The position numbers were made by a program, and so were the translations under genes. 64,000 nucleotides of DNA, from positions 31,004 to 95,003 of the forward strand of contig NZ_SMBY01000004.1 in assembly GCF_004342665.1 (NCBI RefSeq), written 5' to 3'. This document shows, one piece after another, positions 8,646-16,731 of this stretch (positions are counted from its first letter, which is position 1; each line of letters begins with the position of its first letter). Source of the stretch: Samsonia erythrinae. GTDB taxonomy: Bacteria; Pseudomonadota; Gammaproteobacteria; Enterobacterales; Enterobacteriaceae. Under the pieces are notes generated by a model. The model ran no database searches. It was not told the origin of the DNA and saw only the letters and a program-made list of their open reading frames with translations.

Positions 8646-9556
8646 TGATTAAATCCTTTAGCGATGGTTTCCACCGTCACGTTTAACAGGTCGATATAGG
8701 TTGGCACCGGGCCTTTTTCTGTAGACAGCGAATCAACATACAGCACGCCGCCGTATTGCGCCCCGGTTTCTTTGCTCACCTGTCTGGCGGGTTTATCGGA
8801 AACGGTACTCTCACTGAACACGACAGGGATCGCTTTTTCACGCACGGTATCGATAACCCGGCGAACCTGCTGTGGTGAACCTTGTTCATCGGCGTTAATC
8901 GGCCAGAGATAGACTTCATTAAACCGGTAATCTTTCGCCAGATAGCTGAATGCGCCTTCACTGGTGACTAACCAGCGCTGCGCTTCCGGGATACGGGAGA
9001 GACGTTCGCGCAGCGGGGCGTCAAGCGCCTTAATCTTTTCGGCGTAGGCTTTCGCATTCCGATTATATGTTTCCGCATTGGCCGGATCCGCTTCTACCAG
9101 GCCTTTTCGAATATTATCAATATAGATCAATGCGTTCGATGGGGACATCCAGGCATGCGGATTAGGGTTGCCGTTATAGGCGCCTTCGCGGATTGGGAGC
9201 GGGACGATCCCTTCCGTCACCACGACCGCGGGGACATTTTTGACGTTCTCGAAAAAGCGGGTAAACCAGCGTTCGAGATTCATACCGTTCCACAAGACCA
9301 ACTGAGCAGACTGCGCTTTCACAATATCGCGTGGCGTTGGCTGATAATCATGTATCTCTGCGCCGGGTTTGGTGATGGATTCAACCGTTGCGGCATCGCC
9401 GGCAATGTTTTGTGCAATATCCTGGATGATTGTAAAGGTGGTTACGACCTTGAGTTTTTCCGCCGCCAGCGCAGACGTGCCAACGCACAGAAACAGCGTG
9501 CAGGGGAGTACGATCCGGCGGAACAGGGTAGGTAAATGCGCGTGAAAAGCAATCAT
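8642..9556 (-). CDS. sitA: Metal-binding periplasmic protein SitA (YfeA-like)
   Basis: 304-residue cluster A-I solute-binding protein that captures Mn2+/Fe2+ in the periplasm for SitBCD. An N-terminal signal sequence (hydrophobic run around residues 14-30, cleavage after ALA) is visible. Expected metal ligands are present: His in AEIHDYQ, His in NPHAWMSP, Glu in VFSESTVS, and Asp in YVDSLS. It is the first gene of sitABCD. The promoter 36-65 bases upstream is overlapped by a Fur box, so iron repression is expected. A 57-codon reading frame with a strong ribosome-binding site ends on the sitA start codon. Confidence 0.93.
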   Translation of the reverse strand: MIAFHAHLPTLFRRIVLPCTLFLCVGTSALAAEKLKVVTTFTIIQDIAQNIAGDAATVESITKPGAEIHDYQPTPRDIVKAQSAQLVLWNGMNLERWFTRFFENVKNVPAVVVTEGIVPLPIREGAYNGNPNPHAWMSPSNALIYIDNIRKGLVEADPANAETYNRNAKAYAEKIKALDAPLRERLSRIPEAQRWLVTSEGAFSYLAKDYRFNEVYLWPINADEQGSPQQVRRVIDTVREKAIPVVFSESTVSDKPARQVSKETGAQYGGVLYVDSLSTEKGPVPTYIDLLNVTVETIAKGFNQ

Positions 9557-9726
9557 GAGGCTATCCTTACAAACCGTGAAAGTGTTTTTTGAGAATAATT
9601 ATCAATATCATTTGAGTCAAGGGGCAAAGAAGAGCGGAGAATCAATATGAAGGCGAATCTGGCGGCACGATAAAACGTAGTTAGCAGGCCGTCGTGACGG
9701 GCTTGCACCAGTAAGGAACGCATCAT
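9553..9726 (-). CDS. Candidate 57-aa upstream ORF overlapping the sitA start
   Basis: An open frame begins with two adjacent ATGs (9726, 9723) preceded by AAAGGAG at ideal spacing. It runs through the sit promoter and Fur box and stops at TGA overlapping the sitA ATG (TCATGA). The product is basic with a hydrophobic patch (residues 21-30, AARFAFILIL) and matches nothing I recognise. A possible promoter, TTGCAA-17-TAAATT, lies upstream of it. It could be a leader peptide coupling translation to sitA, a gene remnant, or chance. The C-terminal half overlaps regulatory DNA, which argues for caution. Confidence 0.35.
   Translation of the reverse strand: MMRSLLVQARHDGLLTTFYRAARFAFILILRSSLPLDSNDIDNYSQKTLSRFVRIAS
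9590..9620 (-). promoter_or_regulatory. sitA promoter overlapped by a Fur box
   Basis: On the minus strand TTGACT (9615-9620) and TATTCT (9592-9597) are separated by 17 bases. Overlapping the spacer and -10 is TGATAATTATTCTCA (9590-9604), which matches the 7-1-7 Fur motif at all but one defined position. This architecture predicts repression by Fe-Fur. Confidence 0.75.
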
Positions 9727-9966
9727 GCTCCTTTAGTAACAGATATATTTCTTTAATTTAATGAATCGTACTTAACGTTGCAACGAAAGTCTAACGATAA
9801 CCCGGTCTGACACGTTAAGCCTCCATCTTTAATAGCGACACAGGGACATTCAGGTCAGAGAAAGGAAAATGGCCTCAACGCTTAAATAATTCTGCTGACT
9901 GCCGATAACCTATGAGCAATGTGTGTGATTTGTTTATTTTTTATACTAAAAGGATTGCGGATAAAT
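9727..9966. other. Noncoding spacer between the sit operon and the yobF region
   Basis: The stretch is AT-rich. It carries the possible distal sit promoter (minus) and, near 9940-9955, a TATACT hexamer that could serve the small plus-strand gene at 9967. Nothing else was recognised. Confidence 0.4.
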
Positions 9967-10062
9967 ATGAGCATGAAATCTGAGCGACGCTGGAAGCTGG
10001 CGAGTATATTTTTATTGGTTCTTCTGATAATTCTATTAGTTTTGCTGGTTCAAACCAGTTAA
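9967..10062 (+). CDS. Candidate 31-aa single-span membrane peptide
   Basis: A 31-codon frame beginning MSMKSERRWK continues as an almost uninterrupted Leu/Ile/Val segment (residues 12-28) and ends QTS. The basic N-terminus and single hydrophobic helix are typical of enterobacterial small inner-membrane proteins. GGA lies 5 bases before the ATG, and a TATACT hexamer is about 20 bases upstream. It sits upstream of yobF-cspC, where E. coli carries mgrB and yebO, but the Cys and C-terminal residues of MgrB are absent. A run of eight C follows the stop by 3 bases. Identity unknown. Confidence 0.45.
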   Translation: MSMKSERRWKLASIFLLVLLIILLVLLVQTS

Positions 10063-10480
10063 TTTCCCCCCCCGCGGAGAAAGCGTCGAGCTTAGATAAT
10101 TTTTATTATGGCATGTCGCTATATGAAAATTGCAGAAAGCATCAATCTGATAATTGATTTCAAATATTGATATAAGCGTGCCCAACCGCGGCACGCTTTA
10201 CGCAAATGCCCAGCGTGTTTAATCGTAGAACGTCAATTCTCTGCCCGTTGTACGAGTAGGCCTTCGGGGCGATTTACCGGCGGACTGGGCAGGAAGCGCG
10301 TTTACCTTGCCGTACACGGTGTCTTCCATCTATCCCGCTATCCGACGGTGTCGTTGCACACGATTGAACCCGTGGCGACGCGAATCTGTGCGGCATGTCC
10401 ATGACTGATAAAAAATGCCTTGCGATCGGTTACAGAGTGTGTAATAACCCTTTTGGGTAAAACGAGGTACAGTTCTGTAT
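10063..10480. other. Noncoding region upstream of yobF-cspC
   Basis: It begins with a C8 tract (10066-10073). A hairpin, AAGCGTGCC/GGCACGCTT (10174-10198), with only a short T run could terminate the small gene upstream. The remainder should hold the yobF-cspC promoter and leader. No further gene was found. Confidence 0.45.
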
Positions 10481-10597
10481 ATGAGTGGCATTTTCAGTAA
10501 AGAAGTCTTAGGTACAACCTTTATCGTTGCATACTGCTTCTCTGCCGATCCTTATCTTAGTGCCTCACGCAGTAACGACTTTGGTTTGTCTGTATAA
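10481..10597 (+). CDS. yobF: Small protein YobF
   Basis: 38-codon gene starting MSGIFSKEVLG with the later block YCFSADPYLSAS. It matches E. coli YobF (MCGIFSKEVLS..., FSAEPYIGAS), a heat-shock-induced small protein encoded directly upstream of cspC in a shared transcript. This version is about nine residues shorter at the C-terminus than the E. coli protein. The gap to cspC is 40 bases. The ribosome-binding site is weak (GAGG about 13 bases upstream). It is short enough to be missed by routine annotation. Function remains unknown. Confidence 0.82.
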   Translation: MSGIFSKEVLGTTFIVAYCFSADPYLSASRSNDFGLSV

Positions 10598-10637
10598 CGC
10601 CCGTTGGGCGGTTTAAACAATTAAAGGAAATATTGAA

Positions 10638-10847
10638 ATGGCAAAGATTAAAGGTCAGGTTAAGTGGTTCAACGAGTCTAAAGGCTTTGGTTTCATCACA
10701 CCTGCTGATGGCAGCAAAGATGTATTCGTACACTTCTCTGCAATTCAAGGTAACGGTTTCAAAACGCTGGCTGAAGGCCAGAATGTAGAATTCGAAATTC
10801 AAGATGGTCAGAAAGGCCCATCCGCAGTAAACGTCACCGCGCTGTAA
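10638..10847 (+). CDS. cspC: Cold-shock-family RNA chaperone CspC
   Basis: 69-residue single cold-shock domain, nearly identical to E. coli CspC. RNP1 (KGFGFITP) and RNP2 (VFVHFSAI) are both intact. CspC is a constitutive RNA-binding antiterminator and mRNA stabiliser (for example of rpoS) rather than a cold-induced protein. AAAGGAAAT precedes the ATG. The gene follows yobF as in E. coli and ends in a clear terminator. CspE is the closest alternative, but the N-terminal [19 protein letters not shown] and the yobF context favour CspC. Confidence 0.96.
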   Translation: MAKIKGQVKWFNESKGFGFITPADGSKDVFVHFSAIQGNGFKTLAEGQNVEFEIQDGQKGPSAVNVTAL

Positions 10848-10867
10848 TATTTACAGTCTCGCTGTAG

Positions 10868-10892
10868 AACCCGCCATGGTGCGGGTTTTTTG
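10868..10892 (+). terminator. Terminator after cspC
   Basis: AACCCGC and GCGGGTT form a stem followed by six T, 20 bases after the cspC stop. Confidence 0.88.
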
Positions 10893-10969
10893 TTGTCTGT
10901 GATTTCAATATATATCGTTTATCTGCACACATAATGCAACGAAGCGGTTTTAAAGGGGAACAGGGACCG

Positions 10970-11812
10970 ATGAGTTATCAGTGTCCGCTATGCCAGTCGC
11001 CTCTGGTACAAGACGCGCGGCAATGGACGTGTGGTAAACACAGCTTTGACTGTGCAAAAGAAGGGTATGTCAACTTATTGCCGGTACAGTTTAAGCGTTC
11101 GAAGCAGCCCGGCGATAACGCTGAAATGATGCAGGCCCGACGACAGTTTCTGGATGCGGGCCATTATCAGCCGCTACGCGATGCGGTTGCCCGGCATGTT
11201 GATAGCATTGTCGCCGAAGACGCATCGGCGCTGCTGGATATCGGGTGCGGTGAAGGGTATTACACCGCGGAACTGGCTCGTCGTCTTACATTAAGCAGGA
11301 CAATGACAATCTATGGGCTGGATGTTTCCAAAGCGGCGATTCAGCGTGCGGCGAAGCGTCATGACAAGGTGGAGTTTTGCGTCGCATCCAGCCAGAGACT
11401 GCCTTTCAGCGACCATTCTCTTGATGCGGTCGTAAAAATTTATGCGCCCTGTAACGATGCAGAGCTACAGCGCACGATTAAGACGGGCGGTTGGGTGATT
11501 ACGGTCTCTCCCGGGCCGCGGCACCTGTATCAGTTGAAGGCGGAAGTTTACGATCATGTGCGCTTACATCCGAGTAAGAATGAAGTGCTCGCGGGGTTTA
11601 AGCTCGTCGATCAGCAGACGCTTGCTTATCCTATGCTGTTAACCGGGCCAGAAGGGGCGGCGCTATTACAAATGACGCCATTCGCCTGGCGCGCAACGCC
11701 GCAAGTCAGCGAGCGGCTACGAAATACCGCGCAATTTAGCTGTGAAACGGATTTTATTATTCGGTTGCATCAACGTAGCGATACTGACGTCGCTTCCAAT
11801 GGTGCCGTTTGA
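10970..11812 (+). CDS. rlmA: 23S rRNA (guanine-745-N1)-methyltransferase RlmA
   Basis: 280-residue SAM-dependent methyltransferase that methylates G745 in helix 35 of 23S rRNA. An N-terminal zinc finger (CPLC at residues 5-8 and CGKH further on) precedes the family block KEGYVNLLPVQ. The SAM-binding motif I is LLDIGCGEGYYT, and a DVSKAAIQRA block follows. The ATG at 10970 is chosen because the protein then begins MSYQCPLC like E. coli RlmA; a longer frame from 10934 lacks support. Synteny cspC-rlmA-mntP is as in E. coli, with mntP convergent. Confidence 0.95.
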   Translation: MSYQCPLCQSPLVQDARQWTCGKHSFDCAKEGYVNLLPVQFKRSKQPGDNAEMMQARRQFLDAGHYQPLRDAVARHVDSIVAEDASALLDIGCGEGYYTAELARRLTLSRTMTIYGLDVSKAAIQRAAKRHDKVEFCVASSQRLPFSDHSLDAVVKIYAPCNDAELQRTIKTGGWVITVSPGPRHLYQLKAEVYDHVRLHPSKNEVLAGFKLVDQQTLAYPMLLTGPEGAALLQMTPFAWRATPQVSERLRNTAQFSCETDFIIRLHQRSDTDVASNGAV

Positions 11813-11868
11813 TGGGTAAGACGGGGAGAGGAAAAGCAGGCAGCGCGCTAGACGGGCTGCCCGTTTTA

Positions 11869-12441
11869 TCAGCCGGCGTAGCCGAGATGCTCGTAGAGAA
11901 TATTACAGCCGATCCCAATCAGAACCAGCCCGCCAATAATTTCTGCTTTTTTACCGAGAAGAGGGCCGATATAGCGGCCAATCATCATACCTAATGTCAC
12001 CATAATCATGGTGGCGCAGCCAATCACCATTGCGGTATGGAAAATATTAACCTGGAGAAAAGCCAGACCGACGCCAATCGCCATCGCGTCCAGACTGGTG
12101 GCAACCGCGGTACAGATGAGCAGCGCCAGACTATGATGTTTAACTTTTTCGCAGCGGCAGTCTGAAGAGCCCTTTATCCCATCAGCGATCATGCGACCAC
12201 CGAGGATCAATAACAGCGTAAACGCGACCCAATGATCCCATTCAAGAATGTATTGGCTGGCAAAAAAGCCCAGCGCCCAACCAATGAGCGGCGTGATGGC
12301 TTCGATCGTGCCAAAGATAAGACCGGTACGAATGGCATCGCGGAAACGGGGGTTATGCAAGACGGCACCTTTACCGATCGACGCGGCGAAGGCATCCATT
12401 GACATACCGAATGCGAGGATAAGTGTTGCAGACATGTTCAT
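11869..12441 (-). CDS. mntP: Manganese efflux pump MntP
   Basis: 190-residue inner-membrane Mn2+ exporter with six predicted spans in two inverted halves. The conserved acidic motifs [10 protein letters not shown] (near residue 16) and [11 protein letters not shown] (near residue 118) are present and are the signature of the family. A hydrophilic loop with SSDCRCEK separates the halves. Its leader holds a yybP-ykoY manganese riboswitch and a Fur-box-like site lies further upstream. Export by MntP balances import by the nearby SitABCD system. Confidence 0.95.
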   Translation of the reverse strand: MNMSATLILAFGMSMDAFAASIGKGAVLHNPRFRDAIRTGLIFGTIEAITPLIGWALGFFASQYILEWDHWVAFTLLLILGGRMIADGIKGSSDCRCEKVKHHSLALLICTAVATSLDAMAIGVGLAFLQVNIFHTAMVIGCATMIMVTLGMMIGRYIGPLLGKKAEIIGGLVLIGIGCNILYEHLGYAG

Positions 12442-12474
12442 TGTAAATAGCCTCGGCTGGACGTTTAACCATCT

Positions 12475-12650
12475 ACACGCGGATCATCCCCAACCTAAAT
12501 GATGGTGCCGCGTGTCTATGGTCTCGCCTGCCGGTTATTCCTGGCCGTCCGCACCACGTTTTGAACGCCCATAATATAGCGGTCAAACGAGTATGTTGAT
12601 ACGAACATTTCTGAGCATTAATCACTCAGAAATTGGCTACTCCCCAATGA
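12475..12650 (-). ncRNA. yybP-ykoY manganese riboswitch in the mntP leader
   Basis: On the minus strand the leader begins with the hallmark TTGGGGAGTAGCC, followed by AATTTCTGAG/CTCAGAAAT pairing, GTATCAACATACTCG, a conserved GGCGAGACCA segment, and a terminal ACACGCGG/CCGCGTGT stem. This is the arrangement of the E. coli mntP leader. Mn2+ binding in that family promotes expression of the exporter. The exact 3' limit of the aptamer versus the expression platform is approximate. Confidence 0.88.
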
Positions 12651-12718
12651 CGGCGCAACCTTACCATATTATTTATGCAGCAAACAACAATAAAAATTCT
12701 GCGTGTTAATAATGCAAT

Positions 12719-12733
12719 TGATAATTATTTTCA
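12719..12733. promoter_or_regulatory. Fur-box-like site upstream of mntP
   Basis: TGATAATTATTTTCA matches the 7-1-7 Fur motif TGATAAT-N-ATTATCA at all but one defined position. It sits about 70 bases upstream of the riboswitch 5' end. Confidence 0.55.
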
Positions 12734-12855
12734 TTTGGTAATTAAAACGCAGCGAGGTATGTAAAATAACAACGGTGTTATTAAGGATAAAATACCCGCC
12801 CGATATTGGGGGAATCGTTGCAGATAATTTTAATTACCATGAAAATGGATTTATC

Positions 12856-13314
12856 TCATTGATTTTCAATCATAAAATGATATATTTTTTCTAAATCGTC
12901 AAGCTGCTCGACCTGAATGAGTAATTGACGTTTTTCGAGACCGATAACGAATACACCATCCTCAGATAAATTCATATTCTTAATTCTGGCATAAGGAATA
13001 AATATATTGGCATAAAAAAAACCTGTTGATTTAAATATCAACTTAGGTCGACGAATATAAGCAAGATAGAGTGCAATGAGCGCGAGAGAAAGTAAAAGAT
13101 AGGTGGTTATCGCGGTGCCATTATTCATGATGTTCTGATAGATAAGAATACCCACCAGCGCGATAAAAATCAGCGTATCCAGCCGGTTCGTTCGCTTCAG
13201 CGGAACGCGGAGTTGCGTTTTCCCTTTTCGCCGATCCATCAGGAACTCGTCATAAATGGCATAAGCCAGCGCGACACTAATTAACACCACCAGGGCGAGA
13301 TCCGTCATCGTCAT
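12856..13314 (-). CDS. yobD: DUF986 family membrane protein YobD
   Basis: 152-residue inner-membrane protein matching enterobacterial YobD. It has about three hydrophobic spans (near residues 5-22, 45-62 and 68-88) followed by a soluble C-terminal portion containing [13 protein letters not shown]. The function is not known. The start MTMTDLAL was chosen to match the family; a longer frame from 13338 adds eight residues and has no support. It lies directly downstream of manZ on the same strand, as in E. coli. Confidence 0.88.
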   Translation of the reverse strand: MTMTDLALVVLISVALAYAIYDEFLMDRRKGKTQLRVPLKRTNRLDTLIFIALVGILIYQNIMNNGTAITTYLLLSLALIALYLAYIRRPKLIFKSTGFFYANIFIPYARIKNMNLSEDGVFVIGLEKRQLLIQVEQLDDLEKIYHFMIENQ

Positions 13315-13353
13315 CGATATTTCCCCTTTGCCTGTCAAACGTCAGTAAAGAAA

Positions 13354-13379
13354 TAGCCGGGTGAATGGACACCCGGCTA
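13354..13379 (-). terminator. Terminator after manXYZ
   Basis: TAGCCGGGTG and CACCCGGCTA pair perfectly around a 6-base loop, followed on the minus strand by TTTCTTTA. It is 7 bases past the manZ stop. Confidence 0.85.
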
Positions 13380-13386
13380 AGGTACT

Positions 13387-14229
13387 CTACACCCCGAGCA
13401 ACCCGATCCAGTAGCCAAAAATACCGATCGCGAAGAAGCCCATGATCAACCACAGCGCATTGACTTTACGCCGCAGCAGCCACATACAGCCGAACGTTAA
13501 CAGCAGGGGAACCAACCCTGGCATCAACTGGTCGAGGATGGACTGAACGGTCGTCACCGTGGTTTCTCCGTTCTGGTTTGTTACCGTCGAGACAACCATC
13601 GGTATGTTGACGTGAGTCCACTTATTGACCAGCGCCCCCATGACGAACAAACCGAGAATAGACGCGGCTTCGGTCATTTTTTGCAAGAACCCGCCGCCCA
13701 TGTCGCTGACGATGTCGATCCCTTTGCGGTAGCCATAAGCGACGCCGTAGTAGCGCACCAGCAGACGGACGAGGTTAAACAGGATAAAGAAAAGCACCGG
13801 CCCCAGCAGGCTGCCGCTCATCGCAATCCCGGCCCCCAGCGCGGCGAAAACCGGGCGAGCCGTTCCCCAGAAAATCGGGTCGCCGACCCCCGCCAACGGC
13901 CCCATCAGGCCGACTTTCAGACCGTTGATCGCCCCGTCGTCAATCGGCGCGCCGTTGGCCCGTTGCTCCTCCATCGCCATTGTCACGCCCAGTACCGGCG
14001 CGGCGACAAAAGGCTGTGTATTAAAAAACTCCAGATGGCGTTTAATCGCCTGTTTACGCTCTTCTGAATTTTCAGGGTAGAGACGACGAATCACCGGCAC
14101 CATGGAAAAACAGAAACCCAGCGCCTGCATGCGTTCAAAGTTCCATGAGCCCTGAAACAGGTTAGAACGGATAAACACCGCGCGGATATCGCTGGCAGTG
14201 AGTTTTTTGACATTCGTATTTTCGACCAT
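13387..14229 (-). CDS. manZ: PTS mannose transporter subunit EIID, ManZ
   Basis: 280-residue IID component of the mannose-family PTS, which with ManY forms the membrane channel taking up mannose, glucose, glucosamine and related hexoses. Family blocks FQGSWNFERMQALGF, GLMGPLAGVGDPIFWG and a C-terminal pair of hydrophobic spans are present. It is the last gene of manXYZ, 14 bases after manY, with a terminator just downstream. The gene is highly similar to E. coli manZ. Confidence 0.96.
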   Translation of the reverse strand: MVENTNVKKLTASDIRAVFIRSNLFQGSWNFERMQALGFCFSMVPVIRRLYPENSEERKQAIKRHLEFFNTQPFVAAPVLGVTMAMEEQRANGAPIDDGAINGLKVGLMGPLAGVGDPIFWGTARPVFAALGAGIAMSGSLLGPVLFFILFNLVRLLVRYYGVAYGYRKGIDIVSDMGGGFLQKMTEAASILGLFVMGALVNKWTHVNIPMVVSTVTNQNGETTVTTVQSILDQLMPGLVPLLLTFGCMWLLRRKVNALWLIMGFFAIGIFGYWIGLLGV

Positions 14230-14243
14230 TTATCTCACTCCTG

Positions 14244-15041
14244 TTAATCCAATTCGTTATCAAGGTCGTTATTGCCGGATGCGACTGGCTGGCCTTGAAC
14301 CTTGTTATATTTCGGGCTGAGCTGGATATACAGCACCGCCATGACAATACCGATGACGCCCAACGCCACCAGATTGAACTCTGTGAACGCCGCGGTGACG
14401 AAACCAAGGTAGAAAAACGGCATCAGATAGCCTGCGCGCATCATGTTGATGACCATTGCGTAACCCACCACAACAATCATCCCGCCGGCAATATTCAGGC
14501 CGTTGGTGACGACGTCTGGAATGGAGTTCAGCATGGCATGAACGGCGTCGGTGCCGACGGAGACTGCGACGATCACCGCGGGAATGGCAATACGCATTGC
14601 CTGTAATAGCAGGGCGGAGACGTGAAGCCAACTGATGGCGGTTAGATTGCCGCGCTCTGCCGCACTGTCTGCGGCGTGTTGGAACGCGACCGTGATCGTG
14701 CGAACGATAATGGTTAATACCTGCCCGGCTGCCGCCAGCGGAATGGCCAGCGCAATCCCGGCGCCGATCCCCTGACCACCGGCAATAACCAGAATGGTGG
14801 AAATAATGGAGGCCAGCGCCGCATCCGGCGCGACTGCCGCACCGATATTCATCCAGCCTAGCGCGATCATTTCCAATGTGCCGCCAATAATGATCCCGGT
14901 TTTTAAATCACCTAATACGGCACCAATCAGCGTACAGGCAACGAGTGGACGGTGAAACTGGAATTCATCCAGAATCGATCCCATCCCGGAAACACAGGCA
15001 ACGAGAAATATCAGTACAATTTGAAGTGTGGTTATCTCCAT
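14244..15041 (-). CDS. manY: PTS mannose transporter subunit EIIC, ManY
   Basis: 265-residue IIC component with repeated hydrophobic spans and the block FQFHRPLVACTLIGAVLGD near residue 28, which recurs in this family. It forms the sugar translocation path with ManZ. The gene is separated from manX by about 156 bases, a longer gap than usual within this operon and without an obvious hairpin. It is preceded by AGGAGAAGT at good spacing. Confidence 0.96.
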   Translation of the reverse strand: MEITTLQIVLIFLVACVSGMGSILDEFQFHRPLVACTLIGAVLGDLKTGIIIGGTLEMIALGWMNIGAAVAPDAALASIISTILVIAGGQGIGAGIALAIPLAAAGQVLTIIVRTITVAFQHAADSAAERGNLTAISWLHVSALLLQAMRIAIPAVIVAVSVGTDAVHAMLNSIPDVVTNGLNIAGGMIVVVGYAMVINMMRAGYLMPFFYLGFVTAAFTEFNLVALGVIGIVMAVLYIQLSPKYNKVQGQPVASGNNDLDNELD

Positions 15042-15197
15042 CGTACTTCTCCTATAAAAAGGCGTCTGAGTATGAATAAATCGCTATCCCCGTGGTTTTT
15101 CAATGTCGATATAAATACACATTGTGAAAATGTCGGGTAGATAAAGCTATTATTGATAGTGACGTTAATATTGGGTGTATTCGCCCGGCGTTAGACA

Positions 15198-16160
15198 TCA
15201 ACGCGGCATTTTGTTAATTAAATCCATCATTTTTATTCGTGAATCGGTTGATACTTTCCGCACCTCCAGTTCAATACCGCGCTTGTCTAATTCACGGAAA
15301 GCCGCAATATCTTTCTCATCGATAGAGACGGCGTTATTTACCTGCGTTTTTCCCTGTCTGAATGCCATTCCGCCAATATTTACGGACGTAATATTTACGC
15401 CGTTTTCAACCAGTGTTAAGACATCTGTCGGGTTAGTGAATAACAGCATGACGCGGTCGGCGGCGTATTTGGGATTATTGTAAACGCGGACGGCTTTCTC
15501 GACGTCCACGACGTGGGCGGTTACGCCCGGTGGTGCAACCTGAGTCAGCAATGTTTTGCGCACGTTATCGGCGGCGACTTCATCACTGACGACGATAATG
15601 CGAGAGACATTGGTTTCTTTCGTCCAGCGCGTCGCGACTTGTCCGTGAATCAGACGGTCATCGATGCGCGCAAGGCCGATTTTCATGCGCGCGCCGGTAT
15701 CAACCGGCGTGGGAGCCGCACTGACTTTGGGCGCGGGGGCTGGTGCGACGGGTTTAGCGCTTTCCTGATGTTTAAGCGCTCTTACGCCATCCCGACCGGC
15801 TTCCAAAGCGATAGAAACCAGCTCGGAAAAGGAGGGACTATCATCACGCGCCATAAAGGTTTCCGCCAGCATGGGGATATTAACGCCGGCGACAACGTCA
15901 TAGTTTTCTTTATCCGTAACAAGGCGGCTCGCGGCGTTAAACGGGCTGCCGCCCCAGGTATCCACAAGAAACAACACGCCCTGTGATGTTTCCAACTGTG
16001 CGAGCTTCTCCTGATATTTCTCCATCAATGTTTCGGCGTTCTCTCCGGGAACGAAATCGATCCAGGCGACGTTGCTCTGCTCGCCAAGGATCATTTCCGC
16101 CGTCTTTAACAGCGGACCCGCAGTGGCGCCGTGAGTGCATAACATAATTGCAATACTCAC
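15198..16160 (-). CDS. manX: PTS mannose transporter subunit EIIAB, ManX
   Basis: 320-residue cytosolic phosphotransfer protein. The IIA domain (residues 1-130) carries phospho-His10 in LCTHGATAG. An Ala/Pro-rich hinge (about 135-156) follows. The IIB domain carries phospho-His172 in IDDRLIHGQVATRW. Phosphate passes from HPr to His10, then His172, then to sugar crossing ManYZ. It is the first gene of manXYZ. A sequence matching Mlc/NagC operators lies about 190 bases upstream next to a possible CRP half-site, consistent with glucose-responsive control. Confidence 0.97.
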   Translation of the reverse strand: MSIAIMLCTHGATAGPLLKTAEMILGEQSNVAWIDFVPGENAETLMEKYQEKLAQLETSQGVLFLVDTWGGSPFNAASRLVTDKENYDVVAGVNIPMLAETFMARDDSPSFSELVSIALEAGRDGVRALKHQESAKPVAPAPAPKVSAAPTPVDTGARMKIGLARIDDRLIHGQVATRWTKETNVSRIIVVSDEVAADNVRKTLLTQVAPPGVTAHVVDVEKAVRVYNNPKYAADRVMLLFTNPTDVLTLVENGVNITSVNIGGMAFRQGKTQVNNAVSIDEKDIAAFRELDKRGIELEVRKVSTDSRIKMMDLINKMPR

Positions 16161-16731
16161 TTGCTACCTCCTCACGTTCACGATCAAATCAGAATCAATG
16201 TGTCAGGAAACAGGGTTAGCGGTCGTGGGACTGAGCGTTAACCTTCACGGTATGATTCGTCGAGTTGCCAGAAAATGCTACCCTGCGTTCATGACATTCA
16301 CGGTGTGACTCTACGTTGTCAGGCGAGACTCTTGTTGTCTGACAGATTTATTTTACTCAGCGAAAAAATAAATAGTGTGATGATGCTCTAATGCTGACTA
16401 GTTAAACGAAGCGCTGAAAAATGTAGGATAGGGAACCTTCGTGTGGATTATCCATGCGGCGCGGCATGAGAAAGTCTTTGTGAAAATCGGTAACAACCTG
16501 TTAAAGTAACCATCCCTTAAACTGCTTAGGAGCACTGGGCCTCAGCCCTTCCTATGGACTGTCACCGACAATTCTTTTCCTGTTTTCCCGCGCATGCTGG
16601 CGGTTTTCTGTACTCTTCGGTCCATTTGGACCACACTAAGAATCACTCTGATTCATATCAATTCTTTTTATTACCATTCAATACGGTTCACGTATTGATG
16701 TCATCTGCTCGTTCATTTTCTGGAGTCTGAC
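16161..16731. other. Divergent manX/yoaE regulatory region
   Basis: These 571 bases separate divergent manX and yoaE. The manX side has an Mlc-type operator and a TGTGA CRP half-site near 16376. The yoaE side (16480-16731) is a long, possibly structured leader with no recognised riboswitch. It carries two T/C-rich stretches and no credible small ORF. No other gene was found. Confidence 0.5.
16348..16371. promoter_or_regulatory. Mlc/NagC-type operator upstream of manXYZ
   Basis: TTATTTT and AAAATAA flank a core containing ACTCAGCGAA, fitting the Mlc/NagC operator pattern. In E. coli Mlc represses manXYZ when glucose is absent. Confidence 0.65.

Noticed and set aside
10060..10073. Possible phase variation by the C8 tract after the 31-aa gene
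   Set aside because: The stop codon lies before the tract, so slippage there cannot change that reading frame. A downstream frame is open but has no start or homology.
16480..16731. Riboswitch in the yoaE leader
   Set aside because: TerC-family genes can carry yybP-ykoY elements, but the GGGGAGTAGC hallmark and other conserved segments are missing here.
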